From an uncultured Methanobrevibacter sp. (lineage in GTDB: Archaea > Methanobacteriota > Methanobacteria > Methanobacteriales > Methanobacteriaceae), in NCBI GenBank assembly GCA_902774685.1, contig CACYJH010000005.1, forward strand, positions 1-57,997: a stretch of DNA of 57,997 nt. Reading direction: 5' to 3'. How positions within the stretch are numbered: the stretch's first letter is position 1; each line of letters opens with the position of its first letter. Below are positions 33,399-43,400 of this stretch, in pieces. The notes below the pieces were generated by a model. It saw nothing but the letters and a program-made list of their open reading frames with translations, was not told the DNA's origin and did no database searches. The position numbers and the translations under genes were made by a program.

Positions 33399-34195
33399 TA
33401 GTATGCAAAAGCTTCTCCATCTGGGGATTCCACTAAGAATTTGCAGCAGTCGTCACCCATTGTGAAACATTTGACTTCAGTTACGTCAACATCCTTCTTA
33501 AGATAGTTTGCAAATAAGGATTCAAAAATACCTGCATCCAAGTAACAGGTTGGTTTTCCTTTCTTAGGAAGCAAACTGCATTCGAAACATTCGTAAGCTG
33601 TAATGTTGATGATGTCTCCGAGTTCAATTTCGAGTTTTCCTAAGCCATTGTCTACCCAGAATTGAATGATGTTGTCACAGAACTTGTTGATGTCATCATC
33701 ATAAAGCTTTTCATACATTGCTGAACCGATGTTCTTACCTGATTGGTTCAATACAGGGTTGATGTTGATTCCTTCTTGAATCAAGTTGGATCTTAAGGTG
33801 TGGAACAATAGGAAGGAGAACTTGAAGTTGTCTACATCCATGATGTTTTTAACCAAGAATTCAGCTTGTCTTTCTTCCAATTCCTTTTCGTCTCCAGATT
33901 GGACTTCACCTAAGAATTTTGAATTGATGAAGAAGATTTTCTTTCTGTGATCGTTTGCATCGAATCTGTAGCTTACGATTCCATCTTCTCTTAATGATTT
34001 CAAGTGAACGGAAATTGTAGATTTGGATTTTCCAGTGTTTTTAACGATTTCATCAAATTCCATATCGGTATCTTTCAACATTGAAAGAATTGTCAATTTC
34101 ACTGGACTTTTAACTACATTTACACCAAGCTCACCAGGAGCCTTTGCAAAAATTTGAATTGCTTTTGGTTGAATAGTTTTTTCTTCATTTTCCAT
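33398..34195 (-). CDS. msvR: redox-sensing regulator with V4R domain, MsvR-like
   Basis: 265 residues. An ArsR/MarR-like winged helix (about 28-95: SPVKLTILSMLKDTDMEFDE, then KSKSTISVHLKSLREDGIVS) is joined to a C-terminal V4R domain with C203, C206, C217, C243, C250 and C251 (ECFECSLLPKKGKPTC and KCFTMGDDCC). This is the layout of MsvR, the methanogen redox switch that loosens DNA binding or changes conformation on thiol oxidation and controls itself and the flavoprotein oxidase gene. In Methanothermobacter msvR lies next to the fprA homologue, as here, although here both are on the same strand. GAGGG precedes the ATG. TACGAA sites lie upstream of both genes. Confidence 0.88.
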   Translation of the reverse strand: MENEEKTIQPKAIQIFAKAPGELGVNVVKSPVKLTILSMLKDTDMEFDEIVKNTGKSKSTISVHLKSLREDGIVSYRFDANDHRKKIFFINSKFLGEVQSGDEKELEERQAEFLVKNIMDVDNFKFSFLLFHTLRSNLIQEGININPVLNQSGKNIGSAMYEKLYDDDINKFCDNIIQFWVDNGLGKLEIELGDIINITAYECFECSLLPKKGKPTCYLDAGIFESLFANYLKKDVDVTEVKCFTMGDDCCKFLVESPDGEAFAY

Positions 34196-34523
34196 TTTAA
34201 ACCCTCAAAAAATAATAATTATTAAAATATGTTTAATTTTTTATAAAATTTATAAAAATCTTAACATGATTAAACAATTGTTTTATACATATAGTATAAA
34301 CTTTCTTATTTATATACTTGTTCTTATATTGACAAAATGTTTTATTATTTTAGATTTCCTTACGAACAGTTTAAAAAAATTATATGATTTTTTAGTCTGA
34401 AATACGAACATTCGTTACAAAATAGCTAAAAATATGGAAAAATACGAACAAATTTAAAAAAATAACACATGTTAATAGAGTTTTTGAAAATTATTAAAAA
34501 AAAAGAAAAAATAAAAAAGAAAA
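34196..34523. other. msvR upstream region with TACGAA sites
   Basis: A 328-base gene-free stretch between fprA and msvR. It contains TACGAA at 34361-34366, TACGAAC followed by TTCGTTA as a near-palindrome at 34403-34417, and TACGAAC at 34443-34449. No coding frame is seen. Confidence 0.6.
34361..34449. promoter_or_regulatory. MsvR-type TACGAA sites upstream of msvR
   Basis: Three TACGAA occurrences on the plus strand, one paired with TTCGTTA two bases later (34403-34417). They match the TTCG...TACGAA half-sites described for MsvR. They lie 165-255 bases before the msvR ATG, so autoregulation is possible. Confidence 0.6.
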
Positions 34524-34543
34524 GAACTTTAAAATTAAAGTTC
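34524..34543 (-). terminator. terminator at the fprA stop codon
   Basis: GAACTTTAA and TTAAAGTTC form a perfect 9-bp stem around AA. The stem includes the fprA stop codon. Downstream on the minus strand the sequence is T-rich for 30 bases. Confidence 0.7.
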
Positions 34544-35761
34544 TAATTTTTTAGCTTCTTCAACTAATTTTTGACCTAATTTGAAGCTGGTGTCATCGTC
34601 TTCACCATCAGGGACATAGTAGATTTCCTGTTGGTCTAGAACTTCGAAACCGCATTCGGTGAGTTCGTTTGCGATGAATTCTACAGCTCCACCTCTACCT
34701 CCCATGGAACCGAAGGTAACAGCAGGTCTTTTGAATCCAGTTCTGTTGAAATGGAGACCTTTCAAGTAGTAGATAATGTCACCAATACTTGGGAATGGGA
34801 AGTCGTTGATGGTTGGAATACCGAAAGCAACTGCCTTACTGGTTAAGATGCTTTTTACGATTTCACTTCTTTCATCTTCGTGCAAGAAGTACATTTCCAC
34901 ATCGTATCCTTCTGCAATGATTCCTTCAGCAACTTCATGAGCCATTTTTTGGGTAGAGTAGTGCATGGTATCGTAAACAATGGTTACTTTGTCTTCTGCT
35001 CTTTTACCAGTTGCCCAGTCACTGTAAGCACCAATGATCTTCATTGGGTCGGTCCAGATTTGTCCGTGAGAAGGAGCAATCATTTTAACTTGTTCTAAAA
35101 GACCTAATTCAATGATTTCATCGAATTTGTTAAGTACTTTTTTACTGAGTGGGGTAATCAAGTTACCGTAGAACTTTTGTGCTGCATCCATAAGTACAAC
35201 TTCTGGAATGTCAGTGTCAAATCTTTTAGCGAAACATAAGTGTTGACCGAATGCATCGTTAGGGAATAAGATTCCATCTTCAGCAAGTAATGTGAACATG
35301 CTGTCAGGCCAGTGAAGTAAGAAAGCATCTAAGAATGCTAATGTTTTACCGCCTAAGTCAAGAGCATCTCCAGTTCCAACGATGTTGAAGTCTGCACCTT
35401 CTAATTTAGGATAGTGTCTGAGTAATCCGCCTTGAGCGATTTTACTGCAGTAAATTGGCGCATCGAATTTTTTCCATAAGTCGTATAAGACACCACTGTG
35501 GTCTTTTTCTACGTGGTTTTGAACAATGTAGTCGACTTTCATTTCTCTGCCTTCTTGTTCAAATGCGTCTTCGATACGAGCCATCATTTCTTCAGTTTTT
35601 CCAGGATAAGCGTTATCGATAATAGCTACCTTTTCACCAAATACAATGTATGCATTGTAAGTGGTTCCATCTAAAGTGTATCCGTGGTAGGATCTTATAT
35701 CCCAGTCAAGTACACCAATCCAGTATACTCCATCACCTATTTTTTGTGCTTTTGCTTTCAT
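34535..35761 (-). CDS. fprA: F420H2 oxidase / flavodiiron protein
   Basis: 408 residues. An N-terminal metallo-beta-lactamase-like di-iron domain has H83-x-E85-x-D87-H88 (NHVEKDHSG), a histidine in HWPDSMF, and HGQIW; a C-terminal flavodoxin domain has [15 protein letters not shown]. The enzyme reduces O2 to water with reduced F420 in methanogens and so protects the cell from oxygen. The ATG at 35761 is chosen over one 7 codons upstream because AGAGGAATT precedes it. The adjacent msvR and the TACGAA sites around its TATA box argue for redox-dependent control. Confidence 0.95.
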   Translation of the reverse strand: MKAKAQKIGDGVYWIGVLDWDIRSYHGYTLDGTTYNAYIVFGEKVAIIDNAYPGKTEEMMARIEDAFEQEGREMKVDYIVQNHVEKDHSGVLYDLWKKFDAPIYCSKIAQGGLLRHYPKLEGADFNIVGTGDALDLGGKTLAFLDAFLLHWPDSMFTLLAEDGILFPNDAFGQHLCFAKRFDTDIPEVVLMDAAQKFYGNLITPLSKKVLNKFDEIIELGLLEQVKMIAPSHGQIWTDPMKIIGAYSDWATGKRAEDKVTIVYDTMHYSTQKMAHEVAEGIIAEGYDVEMYFLHEDERSEIVKSILTSKAVAFGIPTINDFPFPSIGDIIYYLKGLHFNRTGFKRPAVTFGSMGGRGGAVEFIANELTECGFEVLDQQEIYYVPDGEDDDTSFKLGQKLVEEAKKLEL

Positions 35762-35840
35762 TTTAATTCCTCTAATATTCAATTACATAAATTCCTTATG
35801 TATTACATTTCAGCAATTTTCATAACTAAAGTATTATTAG

Positions 35841-35912
35841 TTCGTAAATGCTTAAACATTTATTTATATATTTTTCTACATATATAAAGTTTTGGTTTTA
35901 TATGATACGAAC
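35841..35912. promoter_or_regulatory. fprA promoter with flanking TACGAA/TTCGTA sites
   Basis: TTCGTA at 35841-35846 and TACGAAC at 35906-35912 bracket TATA-like sequences on the minus strand (TTTATATATG near 35878-35887). The sites match those upstream of msvR. Confidence 0.6.
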
Positions 35913-35949
35913 AAAAATTATTGTTAAAAAAATATAAATTGCAATTAAT

Positions 35950-37107
35950 CTAAAATGGAATGCCGACTAAACCGACAACAAGACTAACCACAATTATGAT
36001 TCCCATAAAGAAAGACATGAAAGTTACGATTGGCTTATAAGCCACTTCAGGCATGATATAAGACAACAGGTTCTCAAATAAGTATCCTCCATCCAATGGC
36101 TTCATAGGAAGCAAGTTAAATGTACCTATTGCGAAGTTGAGGAAATAAATCCAGAAGAGGAGATCGCTTAAAGGCATTAAAATCCACAATAAAGGACTGT
36201 AGAATTGATTGTCATAAGGTTCCGCGATGACATTGTGTGACTGTACCTGAATGCCCATAAATCCTAAAGATTTGTTCATTGGATTGGTCTTTAATTGGAA
36301 ACTATAATCCCCCTGATCCGTTTGTATATTCACAGTTTTATTTGGCCTTAAAGTTGTTATCGCCTCTTGATAGGATGCTGAATCGTTGACTGTAACATTA
36401 TTAATTCCTTTAATCAACATTCCTTCAGATAAATAATTGATTGCATTTCCCCCTTCTGTTAGTCTGCTGATTTCAACACCATCCTCTTCAAAGACAACAG
36501 GCATGATTAAGGAAGATATGATTAACATAAAGACCAATGCAATAGCTGCCAAAGTCAAATTCGCCATAGAACCTGCCACATAAATCCTCATTTTTGCAGG
36601 ACGGCTCAATTCATTCAACTCCTCATCATCAGGTTCAACAAAAGCCCCTGGAAGAATTGCAAACAACAAGAGCCCTATGGATTTCAAGCTTATCTTTTCC
36701 ACTCTAGCCAATATCCCATGACTGAATTCGTGAACAATCAAAACTGTTGCAAGAGCAATGAGACCGCTTAGCAATGGAATGAATATTGGAGACCCTGGAA
36801 CTTCCACACCTGGAACAACCAAACTGACTGTAGGCGCATCCATAAGTGTTTTAAGGGAATAGACCAAAGCTCCGGCCATAAGAACCATAAATCCTGCAGA
36901 GATTACGATTCCCACGTTCATATATCCTCTCCAAAATCTAGGAGCCCTATTCGCCAACCTATCAATGAAGCCTCTTAATCTTTGAGTTTTCCACATCAAA
37001 AGAGGGAAGTTCACTTCAACTCCATGATCAGTGAGATAATCCTTAAATACAATTGCAATAACCCAAATAAGTATAAAGGCTATTACATAATACCATATAC
37101 CATTCAT
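35950..37107 (-). CDS. site-2 protease family membrane metalloprotease (M50)
   Basis: 385 residues with about six transmembrane helices. The zinc motif H126-E127-x-x-H130 lies in IVHEFSHGILARVEK, a short PDZ-like segment sits in the middle (about 200-285, MLIKGINNVTVNDSASYQEA), and the third metal ligand is in NLLPMKPLDGGYLFEN. The enzyme cuts membrane-spanning helices of signalling or surface proteins. It sits upstream of fprA on the same strand with a separate promoter region, and diverges from the small secreted protein gene. The substrate is unknown. Confidence 0.92.
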   Translation of the reverse strand: MNGIWYYVIAFILIWVIAIVFKDYLTDHGVEVNFPLLMWKTQRLRGFIDRLANRAPRFWRGYMNVGIVISAGFMVLMAGALVYSLKTLMDAPTVSLVVPGVEVPGSPIFIPLLSGLIALATVLIVHEFSHGILARVEKISLKSIGLLLFAILPGAFVEPDDEELNELSRPAKMRIYVAGSMANLTLAAIALVFMLIISSLIMPVVFEEDGVEISRLTEGGNAINYLSEGMLIKGINNVTVNDSASYQEAITTLRPNKTVNIQTDQGDYSFQLKTNPMNKSLGFMGIQVQSHNVIAEPYDNQFYSPLLWILMPLSDLLFWIYFLNFAIGTFNLLPMKPLDGGYLFENLLSYIMPEVAYKPIVTFMSFFMGIIIVVSLVVGLVGIPF

Positions 37108-37291
37108 ATTAACACATTGATAATTTTTAAAAGTTCTATTTTTTAAGTTTTAGCTTAAATAATCCATCTTCAATAAATTTTAATGGATTTATTTAATTGA
37201 ATAATATTATTAAGTTTTCATAATATAAAAAACTAATTATTTTAAATATAAAAAGAAATTTTTAAAAGCAAAAAGGTTTATAGAATAAAAT

Positions 37292-37954
37292 ATGAATAAA
37301 AAAATTATTTTTTTAATATGTGTAATAGGGATTATAGCGCTTTTGGCCATTGGTGCAACAAGCGCTAAAAATAGTGATGTGGACACTTCAGATTGGGTGA
37401 ACATTACTGTATATAACACCAATTTTCAGATTCCACCAGAGTATGGGGGAGGAAGCGAATCTGGAGGAAATTATGTTAAGACAAATGTATTCACATTTGG
37501 GCTTGTAGCCTTGGAAGATGACAAGTCACTAAGAAACAATTATGGATATGAATCCACTCTTGATGAACTTTATGATGCTGAAGAGATGGAAATTGATGGG
37601 CATCATGCAGTTGCTTATTATAGCCATAGAAGCATTTGCAATCATGATGTGACTTACCTATACTTTGAATCAAACAAGACATTCTATGCATTGAGCTATG
37701 ATGGAAACGATGTTAATGATACAATGAAAAAGATTGTTTCTTACAGCCCTAAATCAAATTTCACTAAAGAGAAATTTGATGAAAAATTAAATCAAATGCA
37801 AGACGATTATATTGAAGAGCAAAGTGAATATGCAGAATCATATGCTTACGACCAAGGATATAGAAATGGATATTCACAAGGAACCATGAACAGTAGACAC
37901 AATGACCTCTTCGGATACTACCTATTCTATAGATTAGGAAGAAGAAGTCGTTAA
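37292..37954 (+). CDS. small secreted protein of unknown function
   Basis: 220 residues. An N-terminal hydrophobic segment (KKIIFLICVIGIIALLAIGA) acts as signal peptide or anchor. The middle (about 35-155) looks like a beta-sheet domain starting SDWVNITVYNTNFQIPPEYG and containing DGHHAVAYYSH. The tail is tyrosine- and glutamine-rich with helix YIEEQSEYAESYAYDQGYRN. I recognise no family, though short extracytoplasmic proteins of this kind are common in Methanobrevibacter. It lies between the site-2 protease and the adhesin pair; convergent with the 778-residue adhesin. Confidence 0.75.
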   Translation: MNKKIIFLICVIGIIALLAIGATSAKNSDVDTSDWVNITVYNTNFQIPPEYGGGSESGGNYVKTNVFTFGLVALEDDKSLRNNYGYESTLDELYDAEEMEIDGHHAVAYYSHRSICNHDVTYLYFESNKTFYALSYDGNDVNDTMKKIVSYSPKSNFTKEKFDEKLNQMQDDYIEEQSEYAESYAYDQGYRNGYSQGTMNSRHNDLFGYYLFYRLGRRSR

Positions 37955-38073
37955 ATAAAATATAATTAAAAAAATATAATAGAAAAGCTTCAAAATAAAA
38001 AAAATGAATAAATAATATAATTTAAAAATAGATTAAAATAATAACTATAAAAAAATGATTGAATAAATAAAAT

Positions 38074-38100
38074 AAAAAGTAGATTAAATATCTACTTTTT
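38074..38100. terminator. terminator across the 778-residue adhesin stop codon
   Basis: AAAAAGTAGAT and ATCTACTTTTT form a perfect 11-bp stem around a 5-base loop. On the minus strand the stem begins in the last codons and includes the stop TAG. It sits between two convergent genes and could serve both. Confidence 0.7.
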
Positions 38101-40428
38101 TATAGTTATTCTTACTTTTTTACTTGATTTTTTATAGTACTTGTTTCCTGCAAATTTGATTAATGCCACGTATTTTCCTTTTTTCTTCAAGTTTTTGATT
38201 TTAAAGGTTGCTTTACCTTTATTATTGGTTTTAGCCATGTATTTTTTACCTTTAACTTTTAAAGTAAGTTTAACTTTTTTGATTGGCTTGTTTTTGCTGT
38301 TTCTTAAAGTCACTGTATATTTTTTAACTTTTTTAGATCTTTTGAATGTTTTCTTTACAGCCTTTATTTTTGTTTTTTCCTTTTTGATATTTATTTTAAC
38401 GTTTTTACTGCTAACCTTATAATTATTGCCATTTACTTTAATAACAAGCTTTTTAGTACCTGCTTTTGCCTTTTTTAAAGTTTTTGGAGTTAATTTTATA
38501 GTCGCAACCCCTTTAGAATTGGTTTTTGCAGAACCAATGGTTTTGCCATTCAAAATGAAGGTTACCTTTTGAGATGTAACCCGCTTGCCGTTTTTATCTT
38601 TTAGAGTAATGCTGTATTTGCCGCCATAATTTATGACATAACTAGCAGCTTTAGCGGTTATGCTTGCATCTAAAGGAGTGATGGTAAAGCTTCCATCCGC
38701 TGAATATTCCATAAAGCCATCACACTTATAAATAGCTGTATACTTATGGTTTCCTGCATTTAAATTGGAAATTCTGAAAACAGCAATTCCACTGCTTGCA
38801 TCAGCAGAGTAGGATTTGCCATTGATGTTAAGCAATACAGTAGCATTAGGGTTTGCAGATAATCCCTGTGAATCTGTCACATTAAAACTAATGACTGCAT
38901 TATAGCCATAAGTGTTGTTTTTAATGGATATGAAGCTCATTTCAACTAGTTTTAAAGAAATTGGAGTATCAGAACTCACATTATTTAATGTAACTGTTCC
39001 ATCTAATGAAACAACATTATTTGATGAGTATAATCTTCCAACATTATCCTCAAATACTGTATCTGTGGCGTTTAGATCCCCATTAACAAAAATTGCACCA
39101 GCCAGTTCTGCAGAATTGTTGGAAAATTCACATGAAAGAATTTCACCACCTTCATCAAGGTAAATTGCTCCTCCATATGTACTAGCATTATTGTTTTTAA
39201 ATGTTGAATTTGCAACTTGGAATTCATCTGTTGAATAGACAGCACCACCAAAATCAGCTTGATTGTTTTCGAAAACTGAATAGAGAATAACGATATCGGA
39301 ATCACTGGAAATCGCACCACCAAGCTGGGCACTATTATTATAAAAGCTTGAATTCATGATAGTTAAATTACGATTATCCCAACTTGAAATGGCACCTGCA
39401 AAATCAGCGGTGTTGTTGACAAATGTGACATTATCCACGACTACATCAGAACCTAATATGGAAATGGCTCCTGCTTCAGTAGCATTATTGTTTTCAAATA
39501 GACTATTGGATATTTTACCATAGTTACCTGTCCATTTAATTGCTCCACCTTCATCAGCAGTATTAGATGAGAAAAAGCTGCTAATAACAAAACCATCGTT
39601 ATCGGAAGCATAAACAGCTCCACCTTCCCTAGCGGTATTGAATTCAAATGTACAGGAGTCTATTATATAGTCCCTATTGTCTATATAAATAGCTCCACCA
39701 TTAGATTCGGCGATATTGGCTCCAAAATAAGTCTCATTGATAGTTAAATTCCTTCCGCTAACATATAGGGCTCCGGCATCATTAAGGGCATTATTAAATG
39801 AAAATTCACTATTTTCTATTAATCCATCTGAACCTGACCATTCAATAGCACTTCCATAATATGCAGCGTTTTTAGAGAAAATACATGAGGATATTCTTCC
39901 TTCCCCACCATACCACTGAATTACATTATAAGAGTCATTGAACACCATATTTTTAAATGAGAGGTCCTTTAAGACAACATTTGAGCCATAAACAGTGATG
40001 AAATTGAAGTCAATGGTTTCTTCGCCACCATAAAATGCATAATTATTCCCATTTATAGTTATGTTATTTGCATTAATCTTTATCCCAAATGTTTCATTCT
40101 CAATATAATAATCATGAGTTATATTAATTTCATCCCCATCATTAGCATTTTCTATCTCATTTACCAAATCAGTGAAATTTTTATCTGCATCATCATTTAA
40201 TTTGGAATTAGAACTACATGACTCCTCCAAATCCTCATCAAAAGTATCAATGGCATTCACATCATCCAAGACAGAACCATCAATGCTTTCAATAACAGCA
40301 CCATCATACAAACTAGAATCATCAACGCTTACAGCACTAATATCCTCAGAACTACTTCCTGACACAGAAGCAATTGAACCTAATAGGAATAAAAATATTA
40401 GAACCATAAAAATGTGTTTGAATTTCAT
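38092..40428 (-). CDS. adhesin-like secreted protein: beta-helix plus lysine-rich Ig-like modules
   Basis: 778 residues with a signal peptide (MKFKHIFMVLIFLFLLGSIA) and a short acidic linker. Residues about 90-475 are a beta-helix with units like FENNNATEAGAISILGSD; the repeated 'GGAI/GGAV' turns and buried asparagine ladders are typical. Residues about 485-778 are three Ig-like modules that become extremely basic towards the C-terminus (lysine in every third position), unlike the 1031-residue protein. A positive tail could bind acidic wall polymers. GAGGAG precedes the ATG. The larger adhesin gene ends 57 bases upstream, so the two form a same-strand pair. Confidence 0.92.
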   Translation of the reverse strand: MKFKHIFMVLIFLFLLGSIASVSGSSSEDISAVSVDDSSLYDGAVIESIDGSVLDDVNAIDTFDEDLEESCSSNSKLNDDADKNFTDLVNEIENANDGDEINITHDYYIENETFGIKINANNITINGNNYAFYGGEETIDFNFITVYGSNVVLKDLSFKNMVFNDSYNVIQWYGGEGRISSCIFSKNAAYYGSAIEWSGSDGLIENSEFSFNNALNDAGALYVSGRNLTINETYFGANIAESNGGAIYIDNRDYIIDSCTFEFNTAREGGAVYASDNDGFVISSFFSSNTADEGGAIKWTGNYGKISNSLFENNNATEAGAISILGSDVVVDNVTFVNNTADFAGAISSWDNRNLTIMNSSFYNNSAQLGGAISSDSDIVILYSVFENNQADFGGAVYSTDEFQVANSTFKNNNASTYGGAIYLDEGGEILSCEFSNNSAELAGAIFVNGDLNATDTVFEDNVGRLYSSNNVVSLDGTVTLNNVSSDTPISLKLVEMSFISIKNNTYGYNAVISFNVTDSQGLSANPNATVLLNINGKSYSADASSGIAVFRISNLNAGNHKYTAIYKCDGFMEYSADGSFTITPLDASITAKAASYVINYGGKYSITLKDKNGKRVTSQKVTFILNGKTIGSAKTNSKGVATIKLTPKTLKKAKAGTKKLVIKVNGNNYKVSSKNVKINIKKEKTKIKAVKKTFKRSKKVKKYTVTLRNSKNKPIKKVKLTLKVKGKKYMAKTNNKGKATFKIKNLKKKGKYVALIKFAGNKYYKKSSKKVRITIKK

Positions 40429-40484
40429 TTAACTCTCCTCAAATTTCAAGTATCTTTAATTAACAATATAAATCTCCAAAATAT

Positions 40485-43400
40485 CTAAACTATAGTGGGA
40501 ACATAGGCTACATTAATATCCTCCTCACTTGAACCAAAAAATATGCCAGTAACAACAAAATCGTCAAACCATCCTGTAGCTTTATCCAAAAGTTGGCCAA
40601 TAATCTCATCACTAACATAATAGGTGTAGATCTCATTCAAATCGGCTATATCATCGAGATCCCACTTTGGAACATTATCAGGTTTGAGACGGAAATTTTC
40701 AAGATGTTCAACAAGATCTTCGCCAGCTCCAATCATTTCCATACCATGTGACATACCTTCAAATACGGTGGTCCAGAAGCTACTATAATCCTCATGGTCA
40801 TTAGCGTAAATATAGCCCTCAACGGCACCAAAGGCCCCACCAAGTATGGTCCCAATAGTTGTTATAACCCAGTGCTGAACATTACACTTTGTCAAACCAT
40901 AACCCATACTCATGAAAATCCCTGAAGTTATTAGATAAGTAGCTGAATGAATCACATCTTCTTGAAATTGAGACATAGGGAAGTTTTCAATGGTTTTAGG
41001 ATTTGCAATGCCAAAAGCAATGATTTCAAGATTACCTTCATGAGTATATATATCAACAATAGACTTGCTTTTATAACCAGTATTATTGGTGAAACTGGAA
41101 GCCATTACAAGAGCATTCCCCTTATTATAAATCGCTCCACCATATTTAGCATAATTATTTTTAAAGATTGAATTGAAAATGCTTAAAGTTCCATCATTAA
41201 CAATAGCTCCACCATAATCATCCTTAACAAGATAATCAACCTTATTGTTTAAGAAAATTGAGTTGTATATATCCAAATTTCCAGAATTTTCAATTGCTAT
41301 ATTGAAACCTTCAATGAGCAAATTATCCAATATAACATAAGAACGGAGGGTTGTGGTTAAAAATTGAGTTTCATCTTTAACTTTTGGATTTAGGACAAAT
41401 ATACGAGAACCATTACCATTAATGATTAATTTACCATAATCCATTTCAAATAAAACTTTTGAATCAGGAAGAACCATATAATCTCCTTGTACAAATGTGA
41501 CATTTATTATATCATATTCCTCATTATCACTTACTAAATTAGAAAGCCTCATCAAGGAACTGATACTATCAACAACCACATTATAAACGGTAGGCTCTAT
41601 TGTTTCCCTTTTCAATAACAAACCATCATCTTCTGTTTTGACAGTATATGCATAAAGACCAGTACAATTAATTACTTTTACAACAGCATTTTGAGTTATA
41701 TGCAAGTTATTTTCGCTATAAAGAATAATGTTGATTAGTTTATTGAGTTGATTTTTTGAAAAATCACAGTTGACAAGTAAGCACTGTGCAGAAACACCTT
41801 CACAATAGATTGCTGCACCTTTAGAAGCCCAATTTGAAGTGAAAGTTGAGTTATGACAATATAATCCTCCATAATTCTGTATAGCTCCACCATTATCAAC
41901 ATTCACAAAAGTATGATATCTGTTGTCTTTAAATGTACAATTGATGATGAAAACAGTACCGTAATTTAAAATTGCACTATTGAAACCAGATAAGGTTAAA
42001 TTCACTAAAGTCAAAGTTCCGTACTTAGGAACAATAGCAAAATGATAATCGTTTTTCATTTCATTTCCAGTAAGCTGAATGGTAGCGCCATTTCCCTTAA
42101 CTATTATGGACCTGGAATCCATATCCAAGAGTCCCTTATCCTTATTTGGAAGGTAAATTCCAGGGTCAAGAATTGGAGTACGCCATTCATTAAGATTAAG
42201 AGTATTTTTCTCGTAATCGCTTACACCTATGCTGTAAATCTTATTTTCCAAATTAATAATATATCCTGATGCATCATTAAATGACATAGTATCAGTATGA
42301 ACATTTAAAAATGAGTTTACATCAGAATAATTCAATTCATATATGTTTTCCACATTAAAGCTATTGATACTCCTCACACCAACAGAGGATTGCAAGCTAC
42401 AGAAACTGTTTCTTATAACTTTTTTATAATTGGTTTCACTATCATCATAGAAAACAACCATAGATTTGCTGGCAGCGTGAATGTTATCATGTATGGAATT
42501 AAATCTACAAGAAACGAAGCTAGTGAATGAATTGGTTTCAGCATATAAAACACCACCATCTGTAGCGTCTTCATTTTGCCAACCGGTTGTATTGATAAAT
42601 TTTTCCCTATTTCTATTACAGTCAAAAACACAATGATCAAATGTTGCCTTGTTTAAGTTATAAACCACTGCACCTAAAGTTTTAGTGGACCAAGTTATTG
42701 GATTAAAACGTATTGCTTCATTCTCAACAAATTTTGTATTGGCACAATAAAGTTCACCATAGTTTACAAAGCAACGATAGAATGATTTTATAGTAAGGTT
42801 ATCGATAGAAATAACTGTATTTGGATTGCCATAAATAAAGTTATGGTTATAATCATCGTCTATTGTAGCCCCATTACCGTTTATGAATAATTTACCATGA
42901 GTTAAATGGATAAGATAATCCCAATCCCTATCTTTCCAAAAGCTTTCAGTGATTTTATAAGTGCCGTATTTAAGATTTATGACAGTGACATCAACATTAT
43001 AATCGCTTTTTGACATTTTCCTTAAGACATTTGTAAGTTCTGCGCTATTGGAAACTGTTACATTATATAAAACAAATGCTTGAAGAGATGGCAAAATATA
43101 ACGATATGTGTTTTCACCGATAACACTGTAAGAGAGATTGCCTAATTTCATAAAGGACTCATTATTGTAAATAGGCAGTAATGAACCATAACTGGTACCG
43201 TTTAAATGATTTAAAACTTTTGAATATTGATTGATTACAGTGATCTTATCCTTGACAGTTGTATTTTGATAAGTTGCAGTGACAATATAATCTCCTGGAG
43301 CAACATCGAGTCTTAATAAAGCCAAACCATGTTCAGTAATATTGGATGTGTAAGTCTTGCCGTTGATATTGAAAGTGACATTGCCCTTTGCAGACTCATT

